Position numbers and translations under genes: made by a program. Positions 18,665 to 27,695 of a stretch of 64,000 bases of DNA are shown piece after piece. How positions within the stretch are numbered: the first letter of the stretch is position 1; each line of letters begins with the position of its first letter. This DNA comes from Theionarchaea archaeon (GTDB lineage Archaea > Methanobacteriota_B > Thermococci > Methanofastidiosales > SZ-28-30): assembly GCA_018992685.1 (NCBI GenBank), contig JACVGT010000001.1:62001-126000 (forward strand), given 5' to 3'. The notes under the pieces were generated by a model. That model had not been told where the DNA came from and made no database searches. It worked only from the letters and a program-made list of their open reading frames with translations.

Positions 18665-19450
18665 TCATAGGTTGTACAGTGTGCGAACCTCCTGGTCGTG
18701 GATTCTGTCCACCATGTCCTCAGTCAGAGTGCCGGTGTTCACAAGCTTCAGGGTAGTCTTGGGAACAGTCTTAGGACCCAGGACTGCTCCAGGTCTTCGT
18801 GGATCATCAATGTAATCAGTCTCCATGAGGAATTCCATCCTGGAGGTTACAGCCTGTGTAACATTGGATTCAGTGGCCAGAATGGAAGGGATCATACTCT
18901 TGTACTCAGGATGAGGAGAAGCAAAGTGTTTGATGACCCGGGTACAGCCTAGCTCCTTGACCAATCTGTCAAGGGAAGCAATACCATCACTGTCCAATGA
19001 TTCAGTATGCAGTTGAATAGGACAGTCCAGCTCCCGGGATCGTTTTAAAGCTTGTATCATGTACTCGTGAGAAGCCTCATAGGTTTCAGCAGACACAGGA
19101 TAATGGGGCCTTCCAAACTCCCCCATGCCAACTACCTTCTTTTTCTCCACATAGGATTCCACAACATCGAGAGCCTGGTAGCACACGTCTTCTTTCCCTT
19201 TGTTATATAGTCGGTCAAATTCAGCAGGGTGCAGCCCCACCACAGCGTAGCATTCTACAATATTCCTCACTGCCTGGCACACGGCCAGCGTCTTTTCAAC
19301 CTGCTGTACAAATTCTTCTACACTCTGGGGAAAGCCGGGTTTCTGGACTAGAATGATTCGTCCTCCACCCGCTTTCTTGAACTGGTTGACAGCGTCAAGG
19401 AACAACCCTCTTCTGTCAAGGTGCATGTGGTTATCAGTTATTGCTGTCAT
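18665..19450 (-). CDS. TatD-related metal-dependent hydrolase
   Basis: This is a 261-residue TIM-barrel hydrolase with the metal motif DNHMHLD (residues 6-12), followed by GLHPAEF, GMGEFGRPHY, QLHTE and IKHFASPHPE. It resembles archaeal TatD-like proteins, which include DNases and other phosphoesterases. It is downstream of the DUF116 gene on the same strand with a 15-nt gap, and probably in one transcript with DUF116 and the TATA-binding protein gene. Confidence 0.85.
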   Translation of the reverse strand: MTAITDNHMHLDRRGLFLDAVNQFKKAGGGRIILVQKPGFPQSVEEFVQQVEKTLAVCQAVRNIVECYAVVGLHPAEFDRLYNKGKEDVCYQALDVVESYVEKKKVVGMGEFGRPHYPVSAETYEASHEYMIQALKRSRELDCPIQLHTESLDSDGIASLDRLVKELGCTRVIKHFASPHPEYKSMIPSILATESNVTQAVTSRMEFLMETDYIDDPRRPGAVLGPKTVPKTTLKLVNTGTLTEDMVDRIHDQEVRTLYNL

Positions 19451-19465
19451 CGTGTCACTCCAACG

Positions 19466-20194
19466 TCAGCTTTCCTTCTCTTCCTCTCCCCCTCCCTTTT
19501 TTCCTCTTTCCCTTTCCTTTTCTTCCTCATTTTCTTCTCCTTCCAGATGGCAGCTCTCCTGTGTTCCCAGTAATATCTTGTCCAATACCAATTCTTCATC
19601 TACTTTGGTGCAGTAGCACCCATCTTTCAGGAGGGGAACACCCTGCACGGGGCACAGAGCTGAAAGCTCCATCATACTGTAGTTGAGCTCATATCCGCAG
19701 GCAACTCCAAGAGCTCCCGTTGGCCTGTCCTTTTTTGCAATGCGCTTCACAAAACTTCCCCCTGGTACAATGTACACCTTATAACCCTCTGCTTCCGCCC
19801 TTTTCTTCAGGTTTCCTATGACACACTGTCCACACATCTTGCATTGGACCCCATACTGGGTCAGAAGGGCGGGGCACGTTGGGTTGCGCAAACACTGGGG
19901 AAAAACCAGAATTCTTCCATCAATAGCTGATTGTCTGAATGCCTTCTCATATGTCCTGTTCCGTATTTCAATGCCTATTTCGTCAACATATCGCTCACTC
20001 AATCCCACCAACCGGATCAATTTTTTCAGAAGGAAATACAGGCTATCAATAACATACAGGACAAATCGGGGCAAGATCATAACCCCTTTTCGTAGTAAGA
20101 TGAATCCCAGCAGTAGTGAAATGGCAGCAGTGACAAAAAGGAAGACAAGAGAAAAAATGAGGAGTTTTCCTATGAATGCATACGGAATCTGCAT
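19466..20194 (-). CDS. DUF116 family membrane-linked cysteine-rich protein
   Basis: This is a 242-residue DUF116 protein. Two N-terminal membrane helices (residues ~8-36 and ~38-60) precede a domain with conserved cysteines (PQCLRNPTCPA, CKMCGQC, ACGYEL, CPVQGVPLL, CYC), compatible with iron-sulfur or other metal binding. The C-terminus ends in a Glu/Lys/Gly low-complexity tail of about 25 residues. DUF116 has no established function, although some members sit near folate or radical SAM genes. It starts 4 nt after the TATA-binding protein gene, so the two are almost certainly cotranscribed. Confidence 0.85.
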   Translation of the reverse strand: MQIPYAFIGKLLIFSLVFLFVTAAISLLLGFILLRKGVMILPRFVLYVIDSLYFLLKKLIRLVGLSERYVDEIGIEIRNRTYEKAFRQSAIDGRILVFPQCLRNPTCPALLTQYGVQCKMCGQCVIGNLKKRAEAEGYKVYIVPGGSFVKRIAKKDRPTGALGVACGYELNYSMMELSALCPVQGVPLLKDGCYCTKVDEELVLDKILLGTQESCHLEGEENEEEKERERGKKGGGEEEKES

Positions 20195-20198
20195 CCGA

Positions 20199-21152
20199 TC
20201 ACATTTTCACGCCAATCTTTCTTAACGCTCTCCTGACTTCGACAATTGCATTTTCCACATCTTCTCGAGTTTTTGCACCAGTACATACGATTTTTCCTGA
20301 ACCAAAGAGCAACAAGACCACCTTAGGTTTTTTCAACCGGTAGATCAATCCTGGAAACTGTTCAGGTTCGTACTCGCAGTTAGGAAGGCCAAAGACAATT
20401 GCATCTAGGTTTAATTCAACTCCCAGGTCTGCTGAAGCCACAATATTTTGAACGACAATTTCAGGTCCTCTGAACCAGACAAACACCCCTGCATCTTCTC
20501 CGGGAATGTGACGGGGTTCTCGAGCAGGATTTATAGAATCAAGTCCTGACAGAGTGGGCTGTTCTCTCAATTCAAAAGGAATTTGAGGAGGGTTGGCTTT
20601 ATTCTTACCTACAAAGACAGATTCAGGCTTATATGTGGAGTCTACCTTGATATCAAAGGTGATAACACCTTCAGCTTCAAAATTAATACCTCTTTGTCCC
20701 TCCAATGCAGATCCTGAAAAGGTGATAGTATTCTTATCGCTCTTAACCTTGTCTTTCTTGAGCTCTTTCTTTCTCTGCTCTTCATCTACATACTTCACAT
20801 TCTTGACGGACTGAGCGGTTATTGTCCCTTCAAATGCGTGTTCAGTGCCGTCGCCACTCCATCGCACCTGCCACATCGGATCAGGAATAGGAGTATCTTC
20901 TTTCTTGAGAAGATCAATAATCTTGTAGATGGCTCTCCTGGATTCCTCCGGTGACTTGGCTCCTGTGCACACCAGTTTCCCAGAACCAAACACAAGAGTG
21001 GCGGTCTTCGGATCATCGAGCCTCAAGACCAAGCCTGGAAACTGTTCAGGCTCGTATTCGATATCTTCTACAGCAGTTGCTATTCGTTCCAGATCAATAG
21101 TTTCATTCAGGGTGGCCGATGTAACAACGTTTTGTATTTTGACGTTCTCCAT
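20199..21152 (-). CDS. tbp: TATA-binding protein with a ~140-residue insertion between its two repeats
   Basis: This general transcription factor is 317 residues rather than the usual ~180-190. Residues 1-89 are the first TBP repeat (EYEPEQFPGLVLRL, TLVFGSGKLVCTGAK) and residues 230-317 the second (EYEPEQFPGLIYRL, LLLFGSGKIVCTGAK). Between them lie about 140 residues unlike TBP, with a highly charged stretch (EEQRKKELKKDKVKSDK) and two beta-rich segments (EHAFEGTITAQSV, GINFEAEGVITFDI). Both DNA-intercalating phenylalanine regions appear intact. A CTTTATAAAG box near 21190 and GAGAGGTGAAT precede the ATG. No frameshift is needed, and the insertion is in frame with no low-complexity sign of a sequencing error. 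Confidence 0.95.
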   Translation of the reverse strand: MENVKIQNVVTSATLNETIDLERIATAVEDIEYEPEQFPGLVLRLDDPKTATLVFGSGKLVCTGAKSPEESRRAIYKIIDLLKKEDTPIPDPMWQVRWSGDGTEHAFEGTITAQSVKNVKYVDEEQRKKELKKDKVKSDKNTITFSGSALEGQRGINFEAEGVITFDIKVDSTYKPESVFVGKNKANPPQIPFELREQPTLSGLDSINPAREPRHIPGEDAGVFVWFRGPEIVVQNIVASADLGVELNLDAIVFGLPNCEYEPEQFPGLIYRLKKPKVVLLLFGSGKIVCTGAKTREDVENAIVEVRRALRKIGVKM

Positions 21153-21185
21153 CTATTCACCTCTCTTTTAGAGAAGGAACCTCGG

Positions 21186-21195
21186 CTTTATAAAG
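21186..21195 (-). promoter_or_regulatory. TATA box of the TBP gene
   Basis: CTTTATAAAG reads on the minus strand about 38 nt before the TBP start codon, followed by a short leader carrying GAGAGGTGAA. This suggests that TBP transcription uses an ordinary promoter. Confidence 0.7.
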
Positions 21196-21404
21196 GTTCT
21201 CTTAAAAGAAGGAACTTCAGACCATAGAATGGCGACTCATGTACTGGCAGGAGAAGGGTAACATGAGGCAGTTTGGTGTACGTCCTCATCGGTATGGACA
21301 ATTCAGGTGTCTATGAACACGTCACATGCCCGCTTTACACGAAGTTAAGACTTGCGAGACTGAGAACCTGGATGTGAAGATCAAAAAAAGAAAGAAGAGA
21401 TGAA

Positions 21405-22301
21405 TTAGGTCGTTTCCTGTTCTTCCTTGGAGCCTTCAGAGACTTTTTCTTTCAGGAGTTCCCCGATTCCAGCAATACTTCCCAGGATTCCACTGGCTTC
21501 GTACGGCAGGAACACTTTTGAGGCTTTCCCGTCTGCAATCTTCTGGAGGGCCTCAAGATATTTGATTGCAATGAGGTCGTTGGTGGGGTTCCCCTTGTGG
21601 ATCGCACCGAAAACAGTATTAATGGCCTGGGCTTCTCCTTCTGCCACAGTCTTTTTCTGGTACTTGTCAGCATCTGCGACTCTCTTGATAGCCTCTGCCT
21701 GTCCTTCAGCATTCAATATTGCAGACTGCTTCTGACCTTCTGCCTCAAGAATCATGGCTCTCTTGTCTCGTTCTGCCTTCATCTGGCGGTGCATGGCTTC
21801 AGTGACATCTCTGGGGGGTTCAATCCGCTGCAGTTCTACTCTCGATACTCTAACACCCCATTTGTCAGTGGCATCATCGAGAATCTGCCTCAATTTCGTG
21901 TTGATGACTTCTCTGGACGTCAGTGATTCATCCAGAGACAGGTCACCCACTAGGTTCCTCAGGTTAGTCTGGGCTAACTTGGTAGCTGCTGTGTAAAAAT
22001 TGGCCACGTTATATGTGACCTTTACCGGGTCAGTGACCTCATGGTAAATGACTGCATCCACCTCTACCACCACGTTATCTTTGGTGATAACGCCTTGAGG
22101 TGGGACATCTACCACCTGTTCCCTCATGTCGACCTTTATTAGCCGTTCGACAAACGGAAAAACCAAGGTCAGTCCGCTGTCCACTGTCCGCTGATATCTG
22201 CCCAATCTTTCAATGAGTCCTTTTTGCCACGGCCGTATTATTTTGATGGCTGTTGCCGCAATTATGACCACTACTACGGCCAATACCACAAACTCTATCA
22301 T
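21405..22301 (-). CDS. SPFH/stomatin-family membrane protein
   Basis: This is a 298-residue stomatin/prohibitin homologue. It has one N-terminal membrane helix (residues 3-22) and then the SPFH domain ([33 protein letters not shown]). A helical, Ala/Glu/Lys-rich coiled-coil oligomerisation region follows ([18 protein letters not shown]), and an acidic C-terminus. It is paired with the NfeD gene immediately upstream (stop and start adjacent), the standard arrangement; the pair is thought to organise membrane microdomains or a membrane protease. Confidence 0.93.
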   Translation of the reverse strand: MIEFVVLAVVVVIIAATAIKIIRPWQKGLIERLGRYQRTVDSGLTLVFPFVERLIKVDMREQVVDVPPQGVITKDNVVVEVDAVIYHEVTDPVKVTYNVANFYTAATKLAQTNLRNLVGDLSLDESLTSREVINTKLRQILDDATDKWGVRVSRVELQRIEPPRDVTEAMHRQMKAERDKRAMILEAEGQKQSAILNAEGQAEAIKRVADADKYQKKTVAEGEAQAINTVFGAIHKGNPTNDLIAIKYLEALQKIADGKASKVFLPYEASGILGSIAGIGELLKEKVSEGSKEEQETT

Positions 22302-22745
22302 TTACTCATCCTCCTTTATGGGGGCTACCACCAGATGGGTTCCATCCAGCCTGACAGCATGTACTTCCGTGCCCTCCGGTATGATTTCCCCTGTTTCGCT
22401 GTCTGCCCGCCATTCCTCCTTTCCTATCCTCACCATTCCCTCATTACTGATATTGTCCACGCGCACCAGGACAACACCTGTTTTTCCAACATATCGATCA
22501 GCCCCTACCCCGGGAGGCTGCTGCTTGGTGAAACGATCAGCAAATCGTCGGGACATTATCACCAGAATGCTGGCACTCACCAGGAAGATACCCCACTGCC
22601 AGGCTGGGCTGAAACCAAGATATGCTGTAATGCAGGCCAGTGCGGATCCCACGGCAAACCAAGACAAGAAAAATCCCGTGGTAAAAATTTCACCAATGGC
22701 GAAGATACCTGCAAGGATCAACCATAATAACCAGTTCTCAATCAT
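22302..22745 (-). CDS. nfeD: NfeD-family membrane protein
   Basis: This is a 147-residue short NfeD protein with two to three membrane helices (residues ~5-60) and a C-terminal OB-fold domain (YVGKTGVVLVRVDNISNEG, WRADSETGEIIPEGTEV). ATG 22745 is chosen because AAGGTGAGG lies just before it, whereas the frame extends upstream to a TTG at 22763. It is the first gene of the NfeD-stomatin operon. Confidence 0.9.
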   Translation of the reverse strand: MIENWLLWLILAGIFAIGEIFTTGFFLSWFAVGSALACITAYLGFSPAWQWGIFLVSASILVIMSRRFADRFTKQQPPGVGADRYVGKTGVVLVRVDNISNEGMVRIGKEEWRADSETGEIIPEGTEVHAVRLDGTHLVVAPIKEDE

Positions 22746-23192
22746 GACCTCACCTTTTCGCAAGAGACACCTTTATCACGCGCAGCTTGATCACTGTGTC
22801 CCCATGCAGGCTTTGCTACAGGGTTGCCCTCTGTGTGATCTTCACTGGGTGTCACCGCAAACCTGCCGGTGATGTACTCTAAAGGTATCACGTCACTACA
22901 TAGCTGGACTCGTATTTAAACATTTCCCACTTCTGTCCAGAGTCACTATCGAGACTACCTGCTACTGAGAGTATATCACTCAGTATGTACTTCCTTTTTG
23001 GCTCGTGCTCTATATCAGTATCTCCCTCTTATTATGTGCAGAAATTATGTGTATTCTTGCTGAGTCATGATACGTAAATAAGCACAAAATATGACATAAT
23101 AAATAATATTTTATTAATACAATTTTATTTTAAAAATCAAGTGAAAAATATTCTAACAAAAAGTTTATATATATCATATAGCAAATCTTGTT
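22746..23192. other. Intergenic, AT-rich toward its right end
   Basis: This is 447 nt between divergently transcribed genes. The right end (23090-23190) is strongly AT-rich and carries the GTTTATAT box (23163-23170) of the winged-helix gene. No RNA or gene was recognised. Confidence 0.5.
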
Positions 23193-23483
23193 ATGAAAAA
23201 TCCATTCCTCAATGAAAAGAAAGCACTGATCATGATGAATTTGCTTGATGGAGCAGATTACATACGTCATATCGCAGAAAGCAGTAATACCATGTACCCT
23301 CACGCTCTACAGACACTAAAACTCCTGGAAAAGAGAGGATATGTTGATTCCAAGAAAGAAGGAAGAATACGGATGTATCAACTCACTGAAGAAGGGAAAA
23401 AGGTAGCTTCTCTGATACAGGAATTGTGGGATATGACCCAGGATCAGGGAGGTGGTCAGGTTAGTGCTGGGAGCCAGGAGTGA
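23193..23483 (+). CDS. Small winged-helix transcription regulator
   Basis: This is a 96-residue single-domain winged-helix protein, related in layout to ArsR/MarR-type or PadR-like archaeal regulators: LNEKKALIMMNLLDGADYI, a recognition-helix region HALQTLKLLEKRGYV, then a wing RIRMYQLTEEGKK. The ATG lies 26-27 nt from the centre of a GTTTATAT box, so the mRNA is leaderless. The target is unknown; the AT-rich flanks could contain its own operator (inference). Confidence 0.85.
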   Translation: MKNPFLNEKKALIMMNLLDGADYIRHIAESSNTMYPHALQTLKLLEKRGYVDSKKEGRIRMYQLTEEGKKVASLIQELWDMTQDQGGGQVSAGSQE

Positions 23484-24238
23484 GAAGAAAGAGCGTTTTG
23501 TTGTGCGGAAGATTCCTGAGGTTCCATGGCTGTAACCCAATTGCCAGCAACCTGAGCTCTCTTGCTGTGCAGAAATTCTATGAAACCTCGACTAATAGAA
23601 TTGCCAAGGTTAAAAGGCACGGTTCTGGATTGTATATGGAACTTCCGTACCTCCTGTGTGCAGAAATTTTTTATAGCATTGGCTTATCTAGGATAAAATA
23701 ACAGATGTAATATGAAGAATATATATTATAATATTTTATATAAAAAATTTTTTTGATATTATTTTATTACTAATATTTTGTTTATAAAATTTCATATATA
23801 CTATATTATATGATTTATTTTATTAATAAAGTAAAATAGGGATTGATATCCACGATCTAGAATCTTCGATTGATGTGCACCTTCCAGACAGATAGGTAGA
23901 GAGCAGAATACGCAACACTTCATGGAAGAATTTATAAGCAAAGGTACATATTAGTATCATACGTAGCTACTATCTCCGATAGAAAAACGAGTGGAAGTGC
24001 TGGTGTCATTACACGAGTGTATTGACAGAACCTGCAATCGTGCTGACATTTCACGTGAGGTCCACTGATGTGTCCTGTAACATGGAGCGCGCGTGAAAAG
24101 ATGTCATACCATTTCAGCAGAATCCAAGCCGAGAGGAGATAGAATACTTCCCAACAGCAGGGGAAACCCTCACACATCCCTGAAAGAACACCAGTACCTC
24201 AGAGAAATCGCAGTGATGGGCTGAAAGAGGTACGAATC
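23484..24238. other. Long AT-rich intergenic region
   Basis: This is 755 nt with no supported gene. Positions 23700-23850 are almost entirely A and T. An isolated GAATTTATAAG box at about 23929-23940 would drive a transcript from about 23960 across a stretch with no convincing reading frame. It could be a long leader for the gene at 24239 or a small RNA. GAGGT lies just upstream of the ATG at 24239. Confidence 0.4.
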
Positions 24239-25186
24239 ATGAGAAAGGCTAATGTCGTTATATTGGCAGCAATCTTCATCCTGTTCCTGATATCTGTATC
24301 TGTCTACGGGAAATATGATGAAACGAGAAGAGAAAAAACTCTCCCCCATAGATACAAGGACCTCGTCTATGAAAGCCCTACACATACACCTCATGGATTG
24401 TTCTTCTTGGATGGATACGTGTGGATCTCCTCTTCATATGACCATGCTTTGCTACAGTATGATTTGAAGACAGAAACCGTGGCTAAGACGCTGCCATTGC
24501 CCTGTGTTGAAGCTGCAGGACTGACCTATGACGGGAACGATTTCTGGGTTGCTGACTACAGCAGGAGAACTATCTACAAAATCTCTCCAGAAGGTGAGGT
24601 TCTCGATTCCTTCACGACACCCTACAGTACACCCTGGGGCCTCGCGTGGGATGGCCAGTACCTGTGGATCTGTGACGTCTATGGATTTGAGGAGTTTCCA
24701 GATTTGTCTGCTGCTCTGTATCCAGATTCTATTCTCTACCAGTATGACCCAGACACTCATGACGTGCTGAGAATTCTTGAATCCCCCACCCCATTTGCAG
24801 GCGATATTGCATACAAAGAAGGTGAACTTATTGTTAGCGGGTGCTCCTCCAGAAAGATATTTCATGTAGATATTGGCACAGGGGAGACAACACGCTGGTA
24901 TTACTCACCTGAACCATATCCTCGGGCAGTTGCAACCGATCAGAATGATACTGTCTATGTCTCAGGCATGATCACCATGGATCTCTGGGAGATACAGCTG
25001 AATAAGAGGGCACAGTGGAAGGATTTCTTCAGGGTTCGTGACATCAAGGTTCCATTCTGGATCATACTCATTTTCCTGATTTTTTCAATACCCATCTTTA
25101 TGGATGAACTGCTAAAGCGGGAATATACCAAGAAACGAAACGTATGGGAAGAAGAGCCACGATGGTGGCAATTCTGGAAGGAATAG
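24239..25186 (+). CDS. Membrane-anchored NHL/SMP-30-like beta-propeller protein
   Basis: This is a 315-residue protein. An N-terminal signal anchor (residues 5-24) is followed by repeated propeller blades (HGLFFLDGYVWISSSYD, GLTYDGNDFWVADYSR, GLAWDGQYLWICDVYG, AVATDQNDTVYVSG) and then a C-terminal membrane helix (IILIFLIFSIPIFM) with a short charged, Trp-rich tail. The propeller would face outside the cell. The function of such proteins ranges from lactonases to ligand binding; no catalytic metal site is obvious. Confidence 0.75.
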   Translation: MRKANVVILAAIFILFLISVSVYGKYDETRREKTLPHRYKDLVYESPTHTPHGLFFLDGYVWISSSYDHALLQYDLKTETVAKTLPLPCVEAAGLTYDGNDFWVADYSRRTIYKISPEGEVLDSFTTPYSTPWGLAWDGQYLWICDVYGFEEFPDLSAALYPDSILYQYDPDTHDVLRILESPTPFAGDIAYKEGELIVSGCSSRKIFHVDIGTGETTRWYYSPEPYPRAVATDQNDTVYVSGMITMDLWEIQLNKRAQWKDFFRVRDIKVPFWIILIFLIFSIPIFMDELLKREYTKKRNVWEEEPRWWQFWKE

Positions 25187-25202
25187 GAAGTGCTCACAAC
25201 TG

Positions 25203-26027
25203 CTAAAAGACGTCGAGATCTCTCCCTGAGACTACCCTCCCCTTGTAGGAGCATGTGATTTCTCTGAGAAGGTCATCCTCAGTGACTCCCCAGAAAAGCT
25301 GGTGGTACAGCACCAGGAGACCAGGAGCCGATTTTCTGGCAAGGTCAGCAAGTTCCCGTGATGAGGTGTGAACAGCAGTGTGATAGGTCTGCCATATCAG
25401 GGGTCTCGTTTTCAATCCCTGGGATGAATAAACTTCATGGATGAGGATGTCACTTCCTCTGGCTTTCTCGGCAACGATCGAGGAAGGGGCTGTATCCCCG
25501 GATATGACTATTGTCCGATCTGGAGTGGTTACTTTGAACCCAAAGGCTTCGAGTGATCCATGACTCACACGAAAAGCGTCAACCTCCACTCTTGAATCTG
25601 TATAGATGATTCCTGGCTGAACCTCATGAGCATCAACGTTATGTCCTGTGGGGTTTGCCGGTTCAAGTCCTTGGACTCTTTCTACAATGTCAACTTCATA
25701 CGCAGCGAGAATATGGTCAGTCATGGGTTTTGTGCCAGGAGGCCCATATACTTCAAGGTGACTATGCCTTCCCAAGACCCAGGGTGTGAGAATGAGATCA
25801 GGATACCCTGCTGTATGGTCAGAATGCAAATGAGTAAGGAATCCCTTGTTCAGTTGGTGCATGTTCAGACCAGCTGCAGCGGCACGCCTCACAGTGCCAG
25901 GTCCGAAATCGAAAAGGTACACTTCCTCATCAACAACGAGAGCAACGGAGGGCCCTGAGCGCTCAGGGTCAGCATTAGGGGTTCCGGTTCCCAGGAGGAT
26001 AATCTTCGTTCTCTTTCTGGCAGTCAT
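25203..26027 (-). CDS. MBL-fold hydrolase, RNase Z/arylsulfatase-like
   Basis: This is a 274-residue metallo-beta-lactamase-fold protein. The metal motif is THLHSDHTAGYPDL (residues ~64-77), with ISGDTAPS and later histidines (HTSSRE, LVLYHQ). It belongs to the ribonuclease-Z-like branch; the absence of the long exosite arm makes a tRNA 3' processing role uncertain. The N-terminus LLGTGTPNADPERSGPS is typical of bacterial and archaeal members that hydrolyse small substrates. It is convergent with the propeller gene, 16 nt away. Confidence 0.85.
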   Translation of the reverse strand: MTARKRTKIILLGTGTPNADPERSGPSVALVVDEEVYLFDFGPGTVRRAAAAGLNMHQLNKGFLTHLHSDHTAGYPDLILTPWVLGRHSHLEVYGPPGTKPMTDHILAAYEVDIVERVQGLEPANPTGHNVDAHEVQPGIIYTDSRVEVDAFRVSHGSLEAFGFKVTTPDRTIVISGDTAPSSIVAEKARGSDILIHEVYSSQGLKTRPLIWQTYHTAVHTSSRELADLARKSAPGLLVLYHQLFWGVTEDDLLREITCSYKGRVVSGRDLDVF

Positions 26028-26422
26028 GATAATCCATAAAATGTGCCTATTAAAGGATTGTCATGGCGGGCTGATTTCGGATTTCACTTCCCCTCGCCAG
26101 GTTCATGCAGTCTTTTGAAGAAATCAGAAGGAACGGGTTGTCGCCTATTGGCTGGCTCTCTTCTTGTTCTGTGGATTTCTCATCCCCGTCCTCCCCCTGT
26201 TGGCATGGAGGATACTCGAGCATCTGCTGAGACAGAAAGATTTAAATTACCAAGTAGAGTAGGGGGAGAAGCTTACTGTCAAACTGGTGCTGGCAGCGAT
26301 TGTGGGCAGCCTTTGTTCGGCAGCCTTCTTTCACGAGGGGCGAGGGACTGCAGAAAAAATCAATGGGCATATTCCGGTGGAGATGAATGCTGAATAGCCA
26401 GGGGCACCAGAAAACGTGGAAG
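26028..26422. other. Intergenic region upstream of two basic ORFs
   Basis: This is 395 nt. An AAGATTTAAATTA box at about 26228-26237 could start a transcript near 26258 that covers the two small basic ORFs at 26423 and 26543. No protein was recognised in the region itself. Confidence 0.4.
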
Positions 26423-26536
26423 ATGACACTTATGAGGTGTAAAGGGAAGAAAAGTTCTCAGAAAGGCAATCCCGTGAGAGCAAGAAGAACCTCTTTGCAT
26501 AATGGGGAAGACGTAAAGATGAGAGTAGTGAGGTGA
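26423..26536 (+). CDS. Possible 37-aa basic peptide
   Basis: This short frame encodes a peptide rich in Lys, Arg and Ser (for example RCKGKKSSQKGNPVRARR). It ends 6 nt before the next ORF, and its last codons contain the GAGGTGA that serves as ribosome-binding site for that ORF, so translation could be coupled. A purine-rich region tends to give basic codons in any frame, so this is weak evidence. Confidence 0.35.
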   Translation: MTLMRCKGKKSSQKGNPVRARRTSLHNGEDVKMRVVR

Positions 26537-26542
26537 ACTAGC

Positions 26543-26833
26543 ATGAAAAAACCCTTTTCAAAGACGAAGAGAATCTCACAGACAAGAATGAAGGCCAAGT
26601 CAGGCAGAGGGATAAAGAAACCTTCACAAGTCAGAAGATTGGGAAAGACCAGGAGGACCGAGAGGTCAGTAGTGGCTATGGTCAATTCTCGAACAAGCAG
26701 AGCAAGAACTGGTGCAGCAAGACCACGAGGCGCAGTGAATACGAGGAGAATCAGGATAAAGGGAATAGCGCTCAAGAGAGCGGCAGGGAGAAGATCGTCC
26801 AGGAAAGCAGGAACAAGGAAAAGGAAAGCATAA
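26543..26833 (+). CDS. Small, extremely basic protein, possibly nucleic-acid binding
   Basis: This is a 96-residue protein in which roughly 40 percent of residues are Lys or Arg, the rest mainly Ser, Thr, Ala and Gly. Tracts such as KTKRISQTRMKAKSGRG and KRAAGRRSSRKAGTRKRK resemble histone-H1-like or ribosomal-protein tails. GAGGTGA at 26529-26535 is well placed for the ATG at 26543. The complementary strand also has a long frame, but it would encode an implausible Leu/Val-rich product. A DNA or RNA compaction role is an inference from composition only. Confidence 0.5.
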   Translation: MKKPFSKTKRISQTRMKAKSGRGIKKPSQVRRLGKTRRTERSVVAMVNSRTSRARTGAARPRGAVNTRRIRIKGIALKRAAGRRSSRKAGTRKRKA

Positions 26834-27107
26834 AGTCAGGAGACATTGGTTGCAAGGGGAGGAGCATCCATGTTCAACACGGATGTGGAAGTTAATATTT
26901 GTTGGATTGAATTAATCTTGTAGATGACTTTCGTAGGTTATCCCTAAATCTCTCCCTGTCTCTCTTAGGTTAAAGGAGGTTTCTTCCAGCTCTGTATTCT
27001 CCCTGGCTTCCAGGTTTTCTTCGCGAGAACTTTTCCTTTTATCTGCGGTTCAGGAATACTAACCATTAGAAATGTGAATTTTAAGCGGAAAAAGGGCTCA
27101 AATCTAC
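26834..27107. other. Intergenic region between convergent genes
   Basis: This is 274 nt. No gene or RNA was recognised. An inverted pair just after the stop (GGAGCATCCATG, then CATGTTCAACACGGATG, 26860-26890) could be a transcription end signal for the basic protein gene. Confidence 0.3.
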
Positions 27108-27425
27108 CTACGATTTCTCCCTCTCCAGTTTGAATATCACAGGTCGTAACCCGTCATGGCAGCACACAATAGAAATACCTTTCTCTTTGAACCAGGGCAT
27201 GTCCCCACCAAAGGACAGTACCCGGACGCTGGGAAACAGGGTAATCCAGGCACTGGTGCAGGGAAACCCTTCAGGCATTGCACCACCTTTACTCACAAAC
27301 TGCTGGCCATCCTTCAATATTCCACATGCCCCCAGAGATTCTGCAGGTGTAACAGGGGGGTTCTCAAAAACCTCTGATGGATGCATTCTTTTTACCACTG
27401 TTATTTTTACTTGTTCTACGGGCAC
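27108..27425 (-). CDS. TIGR04076 family protein
   Basis: This is a 105-residue protein matching the TIGR04076 pattern: VKITVVKRMHPSEVF near the N-terminus, a GQQFVSKGGAMPEGFPC segment, and CCHDGLRPVIFKLE at the end. Four cysteines (ACGIL, PCTSAW, VCC) may bind a metal. The start is GTG at 27425. The family is widespread in anaerobes, and its function is not established. Confidence 0.8.
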   Translation of the reverse strand: MPVEQVKITVVKRMHPSEVFENPPVTPAESLGACGILKDGQQFVSKGGAMPEGFPCTSAWITLFPSVRVLSFGGDMPWFKEKGISIVCCHDGLRPVIFKLEREKS

Positions 27426-27695
27426 AAAATCACCACCCTACCTTGGAAAAGCCTGCTTAAGAATGTTTGGCTGGCAGTGAGAAAAAAGCCAATACGTTCT
27501 CGGTGTGTTGTGAAGAATTATCATACATTCGGGGGAGACTCGAGCACTGAGAGCAGACGCGGGGACTATCTGCGATGAACAAAGGTGTGGCTGTCACTTA
27601 CCTTGATTGGTGGTTGGTACAGTGTATCTGTATCTGCAAACCTTTATATGGATTCTCTCCTAGACTCATCGATAAGTCGAAATTCAGGTGATACC

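Noticed and set aside
20199-21152. TBP insertion considered as an intein
   Set aside because: No Cys/Ser at the start, no His-Asn at the end of the insert, no splicing blocks or homing endonuclease motifs, and the length (~140) is the minimum for an intein.
23480-23701. 73-codon frame overlapping the end of the winged-helix gene
   Set aside because: Starts inside the previous gene without a ribosome-binding site; runs into the AT-rich gap; composition unconvincing.
26043-26393. 116-codon plus-strand frame between the MBL hydrolase and the basic ORFs
   Set aside because: Starts just at the divergent gene start, lies mostly upstream of the only TATA-like box, and resembles no protein.
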